Source of the DNA: Climacteris rufus
Taxonomy: Eukaryota; Chordata; Aves; Passeriformes; Climacteridae
Reading direction: 5' to 3'
NCBI GenBank assembly: GCA_013398175.1
Contig: VZRZ01006832.1
Location: forward strand, 338,778-402,777
DNA: 64,000 nucleotides
A program made the translations under genes and the position numbers. Positions 46,801-60,554 of this stretch are shown in pieces. How positions within the stretch are numbered: the first letter of the stretch is position 1; each line of letters opens with the position of its first letter. The notes beneath the pieces are model-generated. The model ran no database searches, was not told where the DNA came from, and saw only the letters and a program-made list of their open reading frames with translations.

Positions 46801-49800
46801 TCACATTTCTAAAGAAAAACATATTCTAAAGAAAGCTACAAGAAAGGTCAGATTCATAATAGTTCTTTGACTGGTTTTAGATGCTTGTCAAAACCAGTTT
46901 ATGATAACACAGAATAACTCATATTGAGAACAATAAGCTGAATAGCAGAAAGCATCAGCATCTGTGTCGTAACAAAATTGCACATCTCCTTCTCTGAAGG
47001 CAAGAAGCACTAGCTCTGTTGTTGTACACAGCATGATAAATCCCGTTTTGCTAGGGAAGATAAAAGGTAAGGTGCTTTTTTGGTTTGTTTCTTTTCTTTT
47101 TTTGAAATTCACAGGTGGTCAATCTTAGCAGTGACAAGGCTTCCAGAGCACAGTTACACTCACTAAAGGTGAAGCCACCCAGCTACAGGCTATTTTTATC
47201 ATCAGTTCCTGTCAGGGCTTTGACACAGCTTGAATTGCTGTTCTTAGCAAGGCACCTGCTGCATTTAGAAAGAAAAACCAAACAAAACCTAATTTTGCCA
47301 GGAAGAAAATACTGTGGCAACAATCTGCCAGCATTGCTCGTACATCTGAGACTTTAATCAGCCAGCCTTGCCTGCACATGTAAGACTGCCATCAGGTCCT
47401 GGAAGATGTGTGTATTTTTCCAGGTATGTTCTCAAGGGTAAACTGCACTTGTCTTATGAAGGTGTGGGAAGAGTATTTGGACTGTTATGCCCTAATGATG
47501 ATAAAACTGTTGTTTAAAGGGTATCTTCTTTAATAACAACTTTCACCACATCACAAAGGTTTATCTGTCACCGGGCAATATTCAGTGTTTTTTATATACA
47601 AAGTCTATGACTGACTCATTCCCCAGTCAAGGATTTATTTTAAGACTTCAGACTCAGAGTTCTCTTCAATTTCCTCAATAGATTTCTGCAGTTCCCGACA
47701 TTACATGTTTGTGCAAGGTAGTGTGTTGGGGAGGAGAGTCCAAGGCAAAACATCAGCAGATTATAAAATTCTTTTTAATCCTATTAAGCAGAAGTAAACT
47801 AAACTTTACTGACTTTCATATTTGTGAGATATCTTCATTTTTCTGAGTCTCAGCTCATTCAGAAGATCAGTATTTTAATCCTGCTTTACCTGGTACTGTT
47901 TTCTCTCTTAAGTAATTGTTTAGAAAAGGGTTTAGTGAAAAGAAGATTAGGGAAACGGTAAGGGCAAGGAGAGCAGCCCACCAGAAATAACACATACATA
48001 GCTTGAATAATTGGTCAGCATTAGCTGCAGTGGGATGCATCCCATTGGGATCAAGCTTCGATGCACCTGAGTTTCCTCAGTCCTTTCACAGAGAACCATG
48101 AAGAAACAGACTGTCAGCAGGAAATATTAATCTTAATAGCTGCAATTGCTTACGTCACACCCTGCTGTGTTGGGCACAAGCCCTCTGCCTGTGTCCTCTC
48201 ATTGCACTGTGCACTGAACAGAGGGGGACACACTCACTCTCCCCAGGCATGGGTCTAACAAAACTTCCTAAACCTCCAGGGTGGTGGGTCAGCTATGTTT
48301 GCCCACCACATCACGCCAAATTTTACACAATGACAAGTTTGAACTGTCTAAAAAAGCTCTTCAAGGTAACTCCCAAGCAAACAGTAGCTTTCAACTGTGC
48401 TGTGTGTTTATGAACAACTCCGGAATCTGAATGTAACACGCAGAGGAAAAAAGGTAATGTGATAAATACATACGCTCATCCGTAAGAAATTCCTTTGAGA
48501 AAATCTTGCTTCCAAAGCAACCTCAGTTTTCCCAAAGGTTACATCCAATTCAGATCTGAAGAAAAGTCTTTTGAAAGTTGAACTGTGTTTGTCCTCAACA
48601 ATTTTCTTTGGTTCAGACTACCAATGAATAAAGGTATTAAAGATATTACATGGCCATGGAAATAAGACACTCCAAGAACATGAAGGTTTTTGCCAAATTC
48701 TAGAATAATTATTTGGTCAATTTCTTCATTTTCATTCAGCAGAAGTTAAATACGGTTCGATTTTAAAATGCTATGTGCCAGATGACCTACAGTAAGTGAT
48801 ATAGTTGGAAACCCAATCATGTGATAATGGTAAAGGGTCACAGAATAGCTGCTGCTTCCAACACCAAAGAAGGACCTAAGCAGTAGAAAGCACAAATGAG
48901 GATTTCAGCACACCCCTGTAATAAGGAAACTGTTTTTTCCTTTAGTTCCTCTATAGGAATCTTATTCAGAGGTTAAATCATTCACCTTCTCAAAGGCTGT
49001 TGCAGAAAAGGCAACACTAACAAGCACTGTGGTACAAAAGCTGTGTTGTGCCAGACAACCTGATGGGAGCTGCTGGTCTCCCAGCTCCAGCCCTTGTATG
49101 CTGTAACAGAGAAGCAGGCTTAAAACCTAGATCAAAAACATGTAGCACCAGCAGAAGGAAGGGGCAGTTGTTTGGTTAATATTTAAACATATATACAGCT
49201 TTCAGCCCTTGACAACTGCATCTCCATCAATTGCACAGAGAAGTCCTTAAATAGTGCCTGGGTAACTCCCAACTCATGTTCCTTCTCTGGATATTTGAAA
49301 GTGTGTTTGGCAGGTTTTCCCCCAACCACTCAGACTTTTTGAATACAGCTCTTAATACTATCTGATTTTCTTTTCTTTTTGCTGCTAATATACAGAAGTG
49401 CTTTCACCATTTCTCTACTTACAGTAGATCCCTGAATCTCCTTGCCTCCTTTTCCATGGCAATGCCCCAGACATTTCACTCTTGCTTTGTCTTTCAAACG
49501 TTCCAGAAAAAGTCTTTTGTCATTGTAAAATCAACTTCTCAAACTCACAAATTCTCATATTTCGAACCCTCATTTCTTCCTCTGCTCTTTTCTTCAGCAT
49601 CACTGTACACCAACCTTAAGCCTTCATCTGCCACACCTTATACCCAGATTTTCTAAGTATCTCTATGTCTCCCAGTGACCTTCCCTCCCTCTGATACTTC
49701 CTGCCCATTGCTGATGTTCAGCCAAGGACCAGAGCACTGAACATCCCTTGCCTCTGGGATGCCATATCAGCATCATCAGCCTCCCTTCAAAACTGCGAAG

Positions 49801-52181
49801 TCACCTATCTAGACTTGTCCTCTTATGCCTTTGAGAATGGAGCAGAGCAGTGGGAAGCAAATGAAGATTGTTAATGGGAGCAGATGAAGATTCTTAATAT
49901 AAGTTCAGACTCAGCTGAATTGTTAATGGGAAAAGTGAAATACTATGGGGTTAAGACTGAGATATGAAAGTGAAGTGCGTATTGATTGGCTTCTTAGACT
50001 TTTTTTTACACCAGTTTTGCCTAAGTAGCATCATTCACTAGAACATTCTGGTTTTTAAGTGTCACACAGGTAGGGACCCTTTGGAACAGATTGCAAATGA
50101 GTGCCCTTTGGATCATAATAGTGAAATGGATGATACTTTTTATCCTTCACCATATCAAGAAAGGGCATTGATAACCTTTTGGGAACCTGAGATCAACCTC
50201 TTGCAAAAAATTATTGTAATATATGGAAGAACTTCATAAGATGTGTTTTGTATATATATATATATATTTATATGCACACACACATATGTATATACATATA
50301 TAAGTGTACAACATATGTGAGTGTATATAAATATTATCTTTAAAAAATTTCTAATCAACACCATTTAAAAATGAAAATAAGAGAAATAGGGATAGGACAG
50401 ACAGGATGACTATCTTACTTGCAAGAGTAAGGTGGCAATAGCTATGAAGACAGAATATCCACAGAACATCTTGAAGGGAAAGAAGGAATAATAGACTTGG
50501 CAAAGTCTGGAAATGAAACTGTGGGGAGTAACCTGTTCTGTGCGGAAACTATCTGTGAAATCTGTTTCATTTAGAAAAGAGTGTCAAGTCTCTGCTATTG
50601 CATCCACTTATTAATAAAGCATATGTCAGTCTTCTGACACAGCAGTTTTGGTAAAGATTGTATGTTTATCACAGAAATAGTGCTAAAAGGTAAGCTAAGT
50701 TTTAATATCTTAAGGATAATTTTTGTTTTCCATGAGAAAAACTGGGAAATATTTTTGATGGGAAACATCAAAATGCTAATCAAAAGGAGGAAATTTTGAA
50801 TCTAGAAAGCAAAGAAACAATGTTTTAATGAAAATAATTTTAAATACCAAGAATAATTAAAACAGCCAACATTTGAAGGACATAAAAGATAAGAGCAGAG
50901 ACATTTGTTCTTCATTTGCTAGAAATAAGTAAATTACTCGGGGGCAGGTGGGGGTATTGGGTTTGGTTCTTTTTATTCTCTTTCGAAATATTCCTGCATT
51001 TAATATAGAGGCATTTACAGCTAATCTCAGACATCTTTTCTACCCTGAGATATGTCAGGATAGACATTGAACATTACTAATGTTCAATAGTAATTTTTCA
51101 ATTCCAGCTGGTTTTGGGAAATGTTCTCTGAACACCAATCTGCCCCAGTTTAGGAGTGGAACTGCTTTTCATTCTTGAAAAATTTTGCTGTCCTAGAGGT
51201 GTAACGGAACATCTACAGGGAATTCCAAGTAAGATTTTCCTGAGATGGTCCTTCATTCAGACTTGACTTTGTAAGGCTTGAAGTTGGAAGAGATTATTTT
51301 TTCTCAGTTTTTATCAACTGCAAAATCAGTGATATTTGCACAAAAATGTACTTGCAAAACTGTTCTCTGCAAAATATCTTTATCCAGTACTGAACAAGCC
51401 AGACATATAGAGTTCAGAACATGCCAGCAATACTCAGGGAAAGACCTCATCAAATGACATAACGGTGCTTGCCATAGCAGGAATTATACTTTATATATTT
51501 TATTATTGCCCATCTCCCACTTTTGAGAAACCTGTGCTGGAAAAGAATAAAAGGCAACTGTGATAGGTCAGCCTCTGTAGAAGGTTCCTAACAGCTTTCC
51601 ACAAAGGGCACAGATTTATGAATGTTGCAAATATTTTTCATGAGATTGATGAGGTGGAGTTGTTTCTGATTACTCAGTCTAATTAGCAGCTCTGGGAGAT
51701 CCTGGATTTTTCTTTCAGGCTTGTGGTTCATGCTCAATTGGTTTGGGAAAAGTTTAGATTTTGTAGGTGCTTGGCCATGTAGATGCAGCTGTTTGCACAA
51801 TGTAGTGCTGATCAGCAGGGACATCTCTGCAGGTGTGAACAGCCTCCAGTCTGCAGCAGAGCAGAGACTTGCAGCCTCCTTGTCAGGGAATATTCACAAG
51901 ACTTTGTCTACAGCTTGCACTGCATGTGGTGGCTTTGGCTCTTCTTGGCTTTGGCTCTTCTCAGCTTTGGAATACCCAGGCAGCTGGGATACAAGTTCAG
52001 GATAGTTTCCTGTTTCTTTTAACATCAGGTGTCCTGGTAATAACTCCATTGGTATCAATCCCAGGAATTAGCAGGACCCTGCATTTTCCCCTTTCTCAGC
52101 ACTTTATGGGTTCTACGGTCACTGTTCTTTTATTTTGAACACCAAATCTCTATGCAACTTTGGCTTCTTTGACACGAGACC
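43867..52181. other. Intergenic, nothing coding recognised
   Basis: AT-rich sequence with only short, unrelated open frames. A TA/CA microsatellite lies at 50250-50311. No CR1 or LTR was recognised in this 8 kb stretch, unusually clean next to the repeat cluster to the right. Confidence 0.4.
50250..50311. repeat. TA/CA-type microsatellite
   Basis: A TA dinucleotide run (50250-50268) passes into tatgcacacacacatatgtat and tatacatatata, an imperfect compound repeat. Confidence 0.9.
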
Positions 52182-52806
52182 GCAGAATCACAGTATAAGC
52201 CAAGTTAGAAGGGACCCACAAGGATCATTGAGGCCAAGTCCTGGCCCAGCACAGAACATTGCCAAGTGTCTCATCATGTGCCTGACAGCATTGTCCAAAC
52301 ACTTTTTGAACTTTGTCAGGCTTGGTGCTGTGACCACTTCCCTGGGGAGCCTGTTCCAGTGCCCAGCCACACTTTGGGTGAAACAGTTTTTCTGACATCC
52401 AACCTAAATCTCCCCTAACACAACTTCAGGCCATTTTCTCTGATTCTGTCACTGGTCACCACAGTGACAAGATCAGTATCTGCCCCTCCTCTTTCCATCA
52501 TGAGGAAGTTGTAGACTGCAATGAGGTCACCCCTCAGTCTCCTCTTCTCCAGGCTGAACAGATCATGTGACCTCAGCCGCTCCTTTTTCAACTTCCTCTC
52601 AAGGCCCTTCACTATCCTCATGGCTATCCTCTGGACACCCTCTAATAGTTTAATATCTTTCTTTAATTATGGTGGCCAAAACTGCCCCCAGGACTCACGG
52701 TGAGGCCACCCCAGTGCCAAGCAAAGCTGAACAATCCCCTCCCTTGCCTCACTGGAAATGCTGTGCCTGATGCACCAGAGGACCGGCTGGCCTGACTGGA
52801 TTTTGT
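52182..52806 (-). repeat. CR1 LINE 3' fragment (about 625 bp)
   Basis: The 3' tail reads gcagaatcacagtataagcc on the plus strand, followed by agaagggacccacaaggatc, cttccctggggagcctgttc, cctcccttgcctcactgg and gcctgatgcaccagaggacc. Minus orientation and no open frame. It belongs to the same subfamily as the plus-strand copy at 59645-60134. Confidence 0.93.
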
Positions 52807-53734
52807 GATCCTTTCTCGTTTCATTTCGAGATGTGATGAGTAACTTATAATCTGCAGGTGAAAACTGTACAGCAACAATATGTTCTGCAGATTCATCTTT
52901 TCATGTAAGCAGCATCTCATATAACAAGATTCAACCAATTGGAGTATTACATGATCTTCATTCTTCAGTTCTCTCCAGAGTCTGGAAGAATACTGCTATA
53001 GAAGTGAGTCAATCTGCCTCACTCCTTGGTTTATTTTCAGGTCTTATGCTGTTTGGATATTTAAATCTTCTATCTCAGCTTCTCTGATCATAAGCAACTT
53101 TGGCAGTAAATGGAGCTGACGGTCAGAATCCCTACAGCTCCAAGTTTTATTATGCATGTGGTTTTCTTGACAGAGTCAGTACATGTTCCAAAAGCACGTG
53201 GCCTTACCTGTGTTCAGTTCCCCATTTAGTGCTCAGTTATTAGCAGTATTTTATCCCACTAGGAAGATGAAGAGAGGAATGCACTACTGCCCTTAGCAAT
53301 AATTCACATTATGAAGGTGGTTTAATGTATGCCTTTACCCTCACCTCATGAAGTGCATTCTGATCACAACTGCAGAGTTGGTGTCACAGTTCAACATGTA
53401 TATAGAATATCCTACAAAGCACTTCTAAGGCAGTTGTAAAAGACAGCAGTAGACTGCAGTGACCTGACAATGATGGAAAATGTCTTTCCTACTTAGCAAA
53501 TAAGAGTCACTGGCTTTAATAAATGATAAATGACATCCTATCTTCGGCAGGAAATTAAATATTTCTAAGATGCTAAGAGCTCTTCAAGACCACATGCTGT
53601 GAAATATTTGCATTTCCCATCAGTGCCACTGTTCTATTTACCAGACATTCAATTCCACAAGAGTTTGCTAATTTTTCTGGCGGAGATTACTCTATTTGAT
53701 GATTTTTTTTTTCTTTATTTTTATTTTACTTTTT
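52807..53734. other. Sequence between CR1 and the FABP remnant
   Basis: I searched here for a FABP first exon (a GTWK and NFDDYM-like segment) and did not find one. No other feature was recognised. Confidence 0.4.
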
Positions 53735-55484
53735 GAGTGTTTTTATCCTCAAGGAAAACAGCCAGGCTAGCCAAGCCCAGCATGACAATCAGTGCTGAAA
53801 GGTATATGATCACCATCAAAACAAAAAATGCCTTTAAAGCAACCACACTGTGTGAGGAGTTCAATCAAATTGCAATGCATGACTGTAAAACTGAAATAAA
53901 AATGAGAAGTTTCCACTAGATTGCCCATATTTCCAGAAAAGCAAGAAAAATCATGCAGCTCATCAGCAAGAACATTTGTAAAACCCAACTGCTTTTGGAA
54001 AAGAATAATGAATGATAATAAGTATTCCATACTTAGAAACAGACGTGACCAAGGACTTTAATAAAACCATGAGGGATATGTTTTCTGCATTAGATTCATA
54101 GAAGTTCAGGTATTCATCTGGTCAAACTTTTGTGTTTCCTAAATCGCTCAGCTTCACATAGTAGAGACTGCAAGAGGAATAGATAATTTTAATTTGACTA
54201 AAAATTATCTTCTGGAGGCATGATGATGATTATTATGAAAATAACTGGTACTGATGTGTAAACAAGATACAGAGAAAATACGTCAGGCTTTATTAATCTC
54301 AATTGTTTAGGGAGTGTACCTAAATTCTATTTTTGATTTTTCCAGTTTCCGCTTTGAGACACAGACTGTTGTTACGCCATAGAATAAGGAACTATATCAA
54401 CATAAGAGTAACCTTTTGCTTTGTGTTTGCAGTGAAGGCAAGATGACTATCCTGCATTCAGCTTCATTCTCAGTCTTTGTTGCTATATGCAACTCCAGCC
54501 ATGTATGCCCCTCACTGAGAGACGCACTTGCTATCCTTCAGAAAATTCATGCAGCTCCTCAGTGAATCTATATCCTGCATCCAACAGTCTTTATACCATA
54601 AAAGTATCTTACTCTTATCACCCTCAATAATCACATTAACTCTGTTTATCACACTGTTAGACTGGTGTTAACACTTGGTGGTCTGGTAAAAATCTTTTAC
54701 AAATGTACCATTTTCCAGTATTCCATTGTTTATGCATACTGCAGCACACTTTGTTACCACGTCCAGCTCATGCTGCACTACCAACTGTTCACCTGTCATA
54801 GTTTATCATTCCACCAGTATTTGTGCCATCCACAGGATTTATTGGCAAGTATTTTTTATCTATTTCCATTTTTAATAAAGGCATTAGATTGAGTCAGTAC
54901 TGACTGCTGCCCAGCAGTTTTACACAAAACCAGTTTAGTGAATAATCTGCAGCATGAAACCCTGGAATAGCATATGGGCATTTCTGAGTGTTGGATAATC
55001 CTTGATTCTGCAAGACCAAGATCTGTTCAGGCAGGAGATTTAATTTTAGGATACTTATTCATGTTCCCTCTGTAGCCAATGGCAAGATAAATTTACGTCC
55101 ACATGCATCCTGCCATAAAATATATCCTGTTCATACGTGGCCTGGATCTACCTATATAATTTCACCTTGGCTGTAGCTGGAGTTTAGTGGACTAAATGAG
55201 CTAAATTGACTAATTAACTGTGGAATGGCTGAAATTAAGTTGTGTGAACCCAAACCTCTATGCTTCCATGGTTACAGTAGAACAGAAACACCATCCTAAG
55301 AAGCAAACTGAAGTACCACTGTAATGTCAAGCACCACTGTAGCATGAACAGGAGGCTTGTGATTGCCTTTGCATTCCTTCAGAACATTGTGGCTATAGAG
55401 AGTAGGTCACCGAACCAGGTCCAGAAATGGGATGACACAGACTTCATAACCAAGAGACAAACAACAGAGGGGAAATGGTGGTAG
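53735..55484 (+). pseudogene. Decayed fatty-acid-binding-protein gene (FABP12/PMP2-like), exons 2 and 3
   Basis: Intracellular lipid-binding proteins of the FABP4/PMP2/FABP12 group have four exons. An exon 2 remnant at 53735-53901 translates to SSRKTARLAKPSMTIS, then ITIKTKNAFK, CEEFNQI and KTEIK, matching the family order RK..LAKP..TIS..ITIKT..FK..EEF..I..KTK, with about four residues missing before CEEF. The base pair where the acceptor AG should be is TT (53733-53734). The expected donor reads atgaga instead of gtgaga (53902-53907). About 1.5 kb on, at 55398-55484, exon 3 survives as NQVQKWD, ITKRQ and EGK, shortened at its start and shifted near its end. Exons 1 and 4 were not recognised. 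Strand and position beyond IMPA1 match mammalian FABP12. No intact product is possible. Confidence 0.8.
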
Positions 55485-58400
55485 AAACCTATTCTTGGTC
55501 TCTTTTCTTCAGTGAGAAAGTGACTCAGTGTGTGCCTTATTAACATGAACCAGCTTCTCTACATTGTCTGGTCACACACCAGCAACAAGATCCTCTGAAA
55601 GGCAAGTTTGAGGTAAATTAAAGTGATGGACTCTATGAAAATTAGATGTACTTTATGAACAACAGCTCCTGATTTATGGCCAAGTGTAAAATAACTGAAA
55701 TGATCTTTTCTGAAGCTGTTGCATATCCTTCCCTCTTGGGTGAAGAAGATTGAAAGAAAGCCACAGGCAATGTATCAGTCACATCAAGGTCTGCAGTAGG
55801 AGGAGAGTACTTGAGTTTCTTGGATCAGACACTGACTGGAAATCCAGAAAAGTCAGGGACATTGATGTGACTACTTTCCCCCTCTTTGACTGCCTGTACA
55901 TCTGACTAAGTGGCCGAGGGCTAGGGTGTTTTCTTGTTCAGTCGTTAATTTTCTTAAATACTGCAGCACTTGCCCAAAATTGTGGACATAATGTGCCATA
56001 TTAAAGCTTCTACTTTCACCAAAAGGAGTCGCAGCTTATTTGCTGCCAATTTGAAGGCTATTTTTCAACTCAAGAGAAGAATATTATCAGCTTTTGTTCA
56101 GAAATAAAAAATAAAGGAAGGAGAGTTTTTAAAACAACATTCTTCTATCTAGGAATAGTTCTTCTTCCCAGAATTATATAAAATTCTTGCAATCAGAATT
56201 GGCAGTCTTTGAAGTATAGTTATTATTCAAATTGTTAACTTAAATATTACATTGCTGAGACTATTTCATCTGCTGTTCTTTATTAGCTCCCTGATGATTA
56301 CAGGGATACAAAGCAGAAGTTACTTAGGGTCAAGATGTCATTTGGATATTTGAATTACAAAGACAAAGAGAAGACATTGAAGGTCACGGAAACAATTCAT
56401 GGCTTTATACACAGAAGATTGAAAGGTATGATTGGAAAATTACTCTTAATGGTCTACAAATGGTCCAGATCCTAATTCAAGGGAAAAACACTAATTCGTA
56501 GAGACAGGGACAACCATAATTTCATAATCCCTCAACTGCTCAAGTCCAGTTAATGCAAATGGTAAAAACCTTGAGTGCATCCTACTCTTGTCATTGTTTC
56601 ACCATGTAGAATATACCTCATCGTAAGTTTTGACATGAAGTTAAAGAGCTTCACATTGGAGCACTCTTCCCTATTTTTACAATATATTAACACAATTGAC
56701 AAAGTATTCTTCTAATGCAGGCAATGACCTAAAAATGAGTGCATTTGTACTCTGCAATGCACCATTGAACCTCTGTTGTATATAAAGAAGAATCCAAGGT
56801 GACTTTCTTTGATATAGATATTGTTTTCTAGACAACTACACTTATCCAGGACACTTTCATTCAAGATATCAGCCAAACCACAGTAGTCATAAAATATTAA
56901 ATGATTAATGATTTCCTTGCCGACAGTTAGGGTTAAATCCTCCATTTGACATAGGCTGGGGCCACAAGGACATAGTCCAAGTACAGATTGTTCTTTTGGT
57001 GGCCACAGAACAGCTGGTGAATTGCCCATACTGCAGCTCAGAAAATTACAACCTTATGACTGAATTAAAGTCATCTGCCTTTAATTATCACAGCTGAGGC
57101 TGAAGATCTGAGCCAACAACTCCTTCTGGTTTGCAGGTACATGCTACTACTCTGAGACATACAGAAATAGATGACTTACAGTCACTTTTATTTCAGTGTT
57201 TTGAGAAATGGATTACTTAAAAACTACAAATATTCTTGGGGATTGGTCTTGGAGTTTAATTTGTGATAATGAGACTCTTTTATACATGCTGGTTTATCGC
57301 AGCAGTATCAACACAGAGCTTCCAGTAAGAACATTAGACACAAGCAAGCAGCTCATCTTTTCCAGATGCCAGAAACTAAACACTGCTTTGAAGTAAATCC
57401 CTGGATAATCCCCAAAAATTATTGCATTACAAAATGTAAGGAGTAAGAAATTTCTTCCTTGTGCTTTAGAAATAGTTTTTCCAGGGAAGGGAAAATGCTG
57501 TGGGCAATTTGCTTGGTCCATATAGCTGGAAACACCTTCCACCACATACTTGCTTCATTCCTTGATGAGGTGAACAAATCTGTGACATTTCTTTTACTCT
57601 CATGCCCTAGAAACCTAACCTGATTTTCAGTTTTTTCCTGAGAAGGAAAGTTGTTGCTTCCTCAGCTATACTAAGAGAATTCTATAGAGTCAGGAAAAGG
57701 GATAAAGCTATTTGACTTTAAAGGAAATGTTATACAAGTTAGTAAAAGTCTTAATTTTACCATCTCTTAAAAAATTAGAACATTCAGGTACCTTGCCTTG
57801 CCTTTTTCCACCTTTATATGTTCACCCAATTAGGTTCCTCATTTGATAGGCACATGAATGAGGGAGAAAGGTCACCAATACTGGAAATGGAGATGTGAAT
57901 AGCTGGACCTGAGGAGATGCAGTGAAGACAAAGGCTCCAAAATGCAATGGCTTCAGTTTGGAGACTACGAAGTGTAAGCAACTTCAGAAAGTTTAAGCAA
58001 CTTTAATATGAAAAGTTATTAATATACACAGAGTAAATATAAATAGCGCAGTGATTCTCTTTGATTTTGCCTTTTCACAAATTTGAAGGAGAAACTATTA
58101 ACTCAGTTTTCATCAGTCTCATTGATGTAGCCCTCTGGAGTCAGTGCCTGCCTTTCCATTCATCTTGATGGCATTAACAGACCGTAATTTAGAAGAAAGA
58201 GAGGCACTTTCCTCTCTGAGCACTCTGGCTCTTGGCAGCACTCTGACCCTCTTGTTCACATTGTAAAGCAGGTCACAAGACCACAGACTGACACATCTCA
58301 AGCTCAACAATTGCTCTTTTTTTTTCAAAAGAGAAAGGTTTTTTCTGCCTGGTTTTTGGAAAAAGAGGAAAGAAAAGGAGAAAAGAGATAATCTCATGTA

Positions 58401-59211
58401 CCTTCTGCACTCCCAAAGGGCTCATTAGTAATGTACCATGACAGGCAGCAGAAATTGGGTTTCAAAGAATGAGAAACATGCTTTTTGCAAAAGATGTGTT
58501 AGGTATTAATTTAGACCAGGTTGTCCAAACACAGACCACCCTCTTGCCTAAAAACAGATTAAGAATTTGGCCATCCAGCCAGGGATTTGAGCCATTGTGG
58601 TTTTGAATAGTAATAACCCAAAAAATACAAACAAATTCAATCTGTTCAATCTTCAGAACTAATGTTTTCTATTAATGCAACATAACTTTTCCTGTTCGAA
58701 GACATTCCTTTGAACAATACAATCAAATTTGAAGATAAAAGGAAAAGTAAGGCAGGAGGTAGATCAGTTTGCCTCTGAAATGCATTAGAGCGAAATCTGA
58801 GATTGAAGTATTCTGGTTGCATTTGATCCTCTCCCAGAATGAATACGAAAGTTGCCATTTCAGTACGAAGAGTAAGTTGTGTAGCTGGTAACAGCTCTTG
58901 GTGGTTGTTGCACAAGAGCACTCAGCAAGGTGTTTCGACAGATTATTTCGGTCAGTCAAGTAATACTCAATTTTGAGCCTTCATCTGGCTGACAACACTG
59001 CAGACTCAAGTGACTAAAAGTCACTCTCTCTTAACTTAAATGTTAAGCAAATTTTTAACCTGGAATTATCCTGGTATATATGCTTGCAGACTTGAACTTC
59101 ATTCATCTCCAATATGAAGTTAAATGATCTTTTTAGAATTAAATTTTTCTTTTAGTGTGCAATGTTAATAATCTTGCATTTATCTTTATAATAGAAATAT
59201 GGTACAGGTTG
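55485..59211. other. Intergenic, nothing coding recognised
   Basis: I looked for a FABP fourth exon. A weak candidate follows ttttcttcag at about 55512 but sits only some 30 bases after the exon 3 remnant, so I do not call it. No CR1 or LTR was recognised. The open frame at 56712-57029 (minus, 105 codons) has no family I know. Confidence 0.4.
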
Positions 59212-59350
59212 AATCACACAATCATAGAATCATTAAGGTTGGAAAAGACATGTAAGATAATCAAGACCACGTGTTAACACAGAACCACCATGTTCACCAC
59301 TAAACCATATCCCTAAGGGCCACATCCACATGCTTTTTAAATGCTTAAGT
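59212..59350 (-). repeat. CR1 LINE 3' end, short
   Basis: The sequence aatcatagaatcattaagg continues with ttggaaaagacatgtaag, then caccactaaaccatatccc and a degraded end. This is a CR1 3' end in minus orientation, about 140 bases. Confidence 0.8.
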
Positions 59351-59644
59351 AGAACCAAATCAGGATGGTGTTAATTATATAATTAAAATAATGTTCTGCT
59401 GACCTAAAGTGTTTATATATTTAGCACACTGGTTTTTGTCATATACCCCAGAAAGTGAGGAAATCTTCCAAATTTCAGCTTAACTAGATGTGAATCCAAA
59501 GGCCACCTCTTCTGACTTATGCAGGTTGATTATGAACATAGGAATTTTAATGTAGATTCCACACTTACCCAACGGTGTATGCAAGATACAGGCCCCCTCT
59601 GGATAAGACTTTGCTTACAGCCTCATCCCAATAACTTTGAAACA

Positions 59645-60134
59645 GGAGGGCCAACCACATCTGGAGGGGCATCAGGCACAACCTTGCCAGCCGAGCAAGG
59701 GAGGGCCTTGAGGAGAAGCCGTATGAGGAGTGGCTGAAGTCACTTGGTCTGTTCAGCCTGGAGAAGAGGAGATTGAAGGGAGACCTCATTGCAGCTACAA
59801 CTTCCTCATGAGGGGAAGAGGAGGGGCAGATGCTATTCTTCTCTCTGTGGTGTCCAGTAACAGGAGCCAAGGCAATGGCCTGAAGTTGTGTCAGGGGAGG
59901 TTTAGGTTGGATATTAGAATAAAGTTCTTCACCCCAAGGGTGGTTGGGCACTGAATAGACTACCCAGGGAAGTGTTCACAGCACTAAGCCTGACACAGTT
60001 CAAGAAGTATTTTAACAATGCTGTCAGGCACATGGTGTAAACCTTGGAGTATCCTTCTTAGGGTCTGGAGTTGGACTCAGTAGTTCTTCTGGGCCCCTTC
60101 CAACTCAGGATATTCTGTGATTCTGTGCTTCTGT
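59645..60134 (+). repeat. CR1 LINE 3' fragment with an internal deletion
   Basis: It runs from gggccaaccacatctggagg and ggcatcaggcacaaccttgc, through gttcagcctggagaagagg, gaagttgtgtcaggggagg and agcctgacacagttcaag, to ccttccaactcaggatattc and tgtgattctgtg. It is the same subfamily as the copy at 52182-52806 but in plus orientation. It lacks roughly 130 internal bases after gagcaagggagg. Confidence 0.92.
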
Positions 60135-60554
60135 GAGTAGCACTTCCAAGCGTCAGTGAGGATAGTGGGTTAAGCCTGTTCTGCTTAGATCCTAGAACTG
60201 GCTACCAAACAGAAAGATTTTTATTAAAACAGTTACCATAGTCAGGTTGTGTACCAGAAAAATGTTCAGGAAAAATATAGGTAATTTGCTGTACCAGTTG
60301 AAAAAGTAGTATCCAATATTTTCTGCTTCACAGTGCAGAAGATGTTATGCAGCTAGATTAGATCATATTAGGCACATAGTGTTTTTGCAGTGCTAACAGG
60401 CTTGAGTTGTTTGGTTATAGAGTACCATGCTCATCCAAGAATGAGCTAGTATGGTGACCTGGACTAGTCTGGATTTAGTTGTAGCTAAGCACTTCCAAGC
60501 ACTTGACAGATGTGTACCACCACTTACCTTATGGAATCATAGAGATGGTAGGAG

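Noticed and set aside
55512..55560. Possible FABP exon 4 after ttttcttcag
   Set aside because: Only a few residues could be matched, and it is about 30 bases from the exon 3 remnant, too close for a FABP intron.
59565..59951. 128-codon minus-strand frame
   Set aside because: Antisense of the CR1 copy at 59645-60134.
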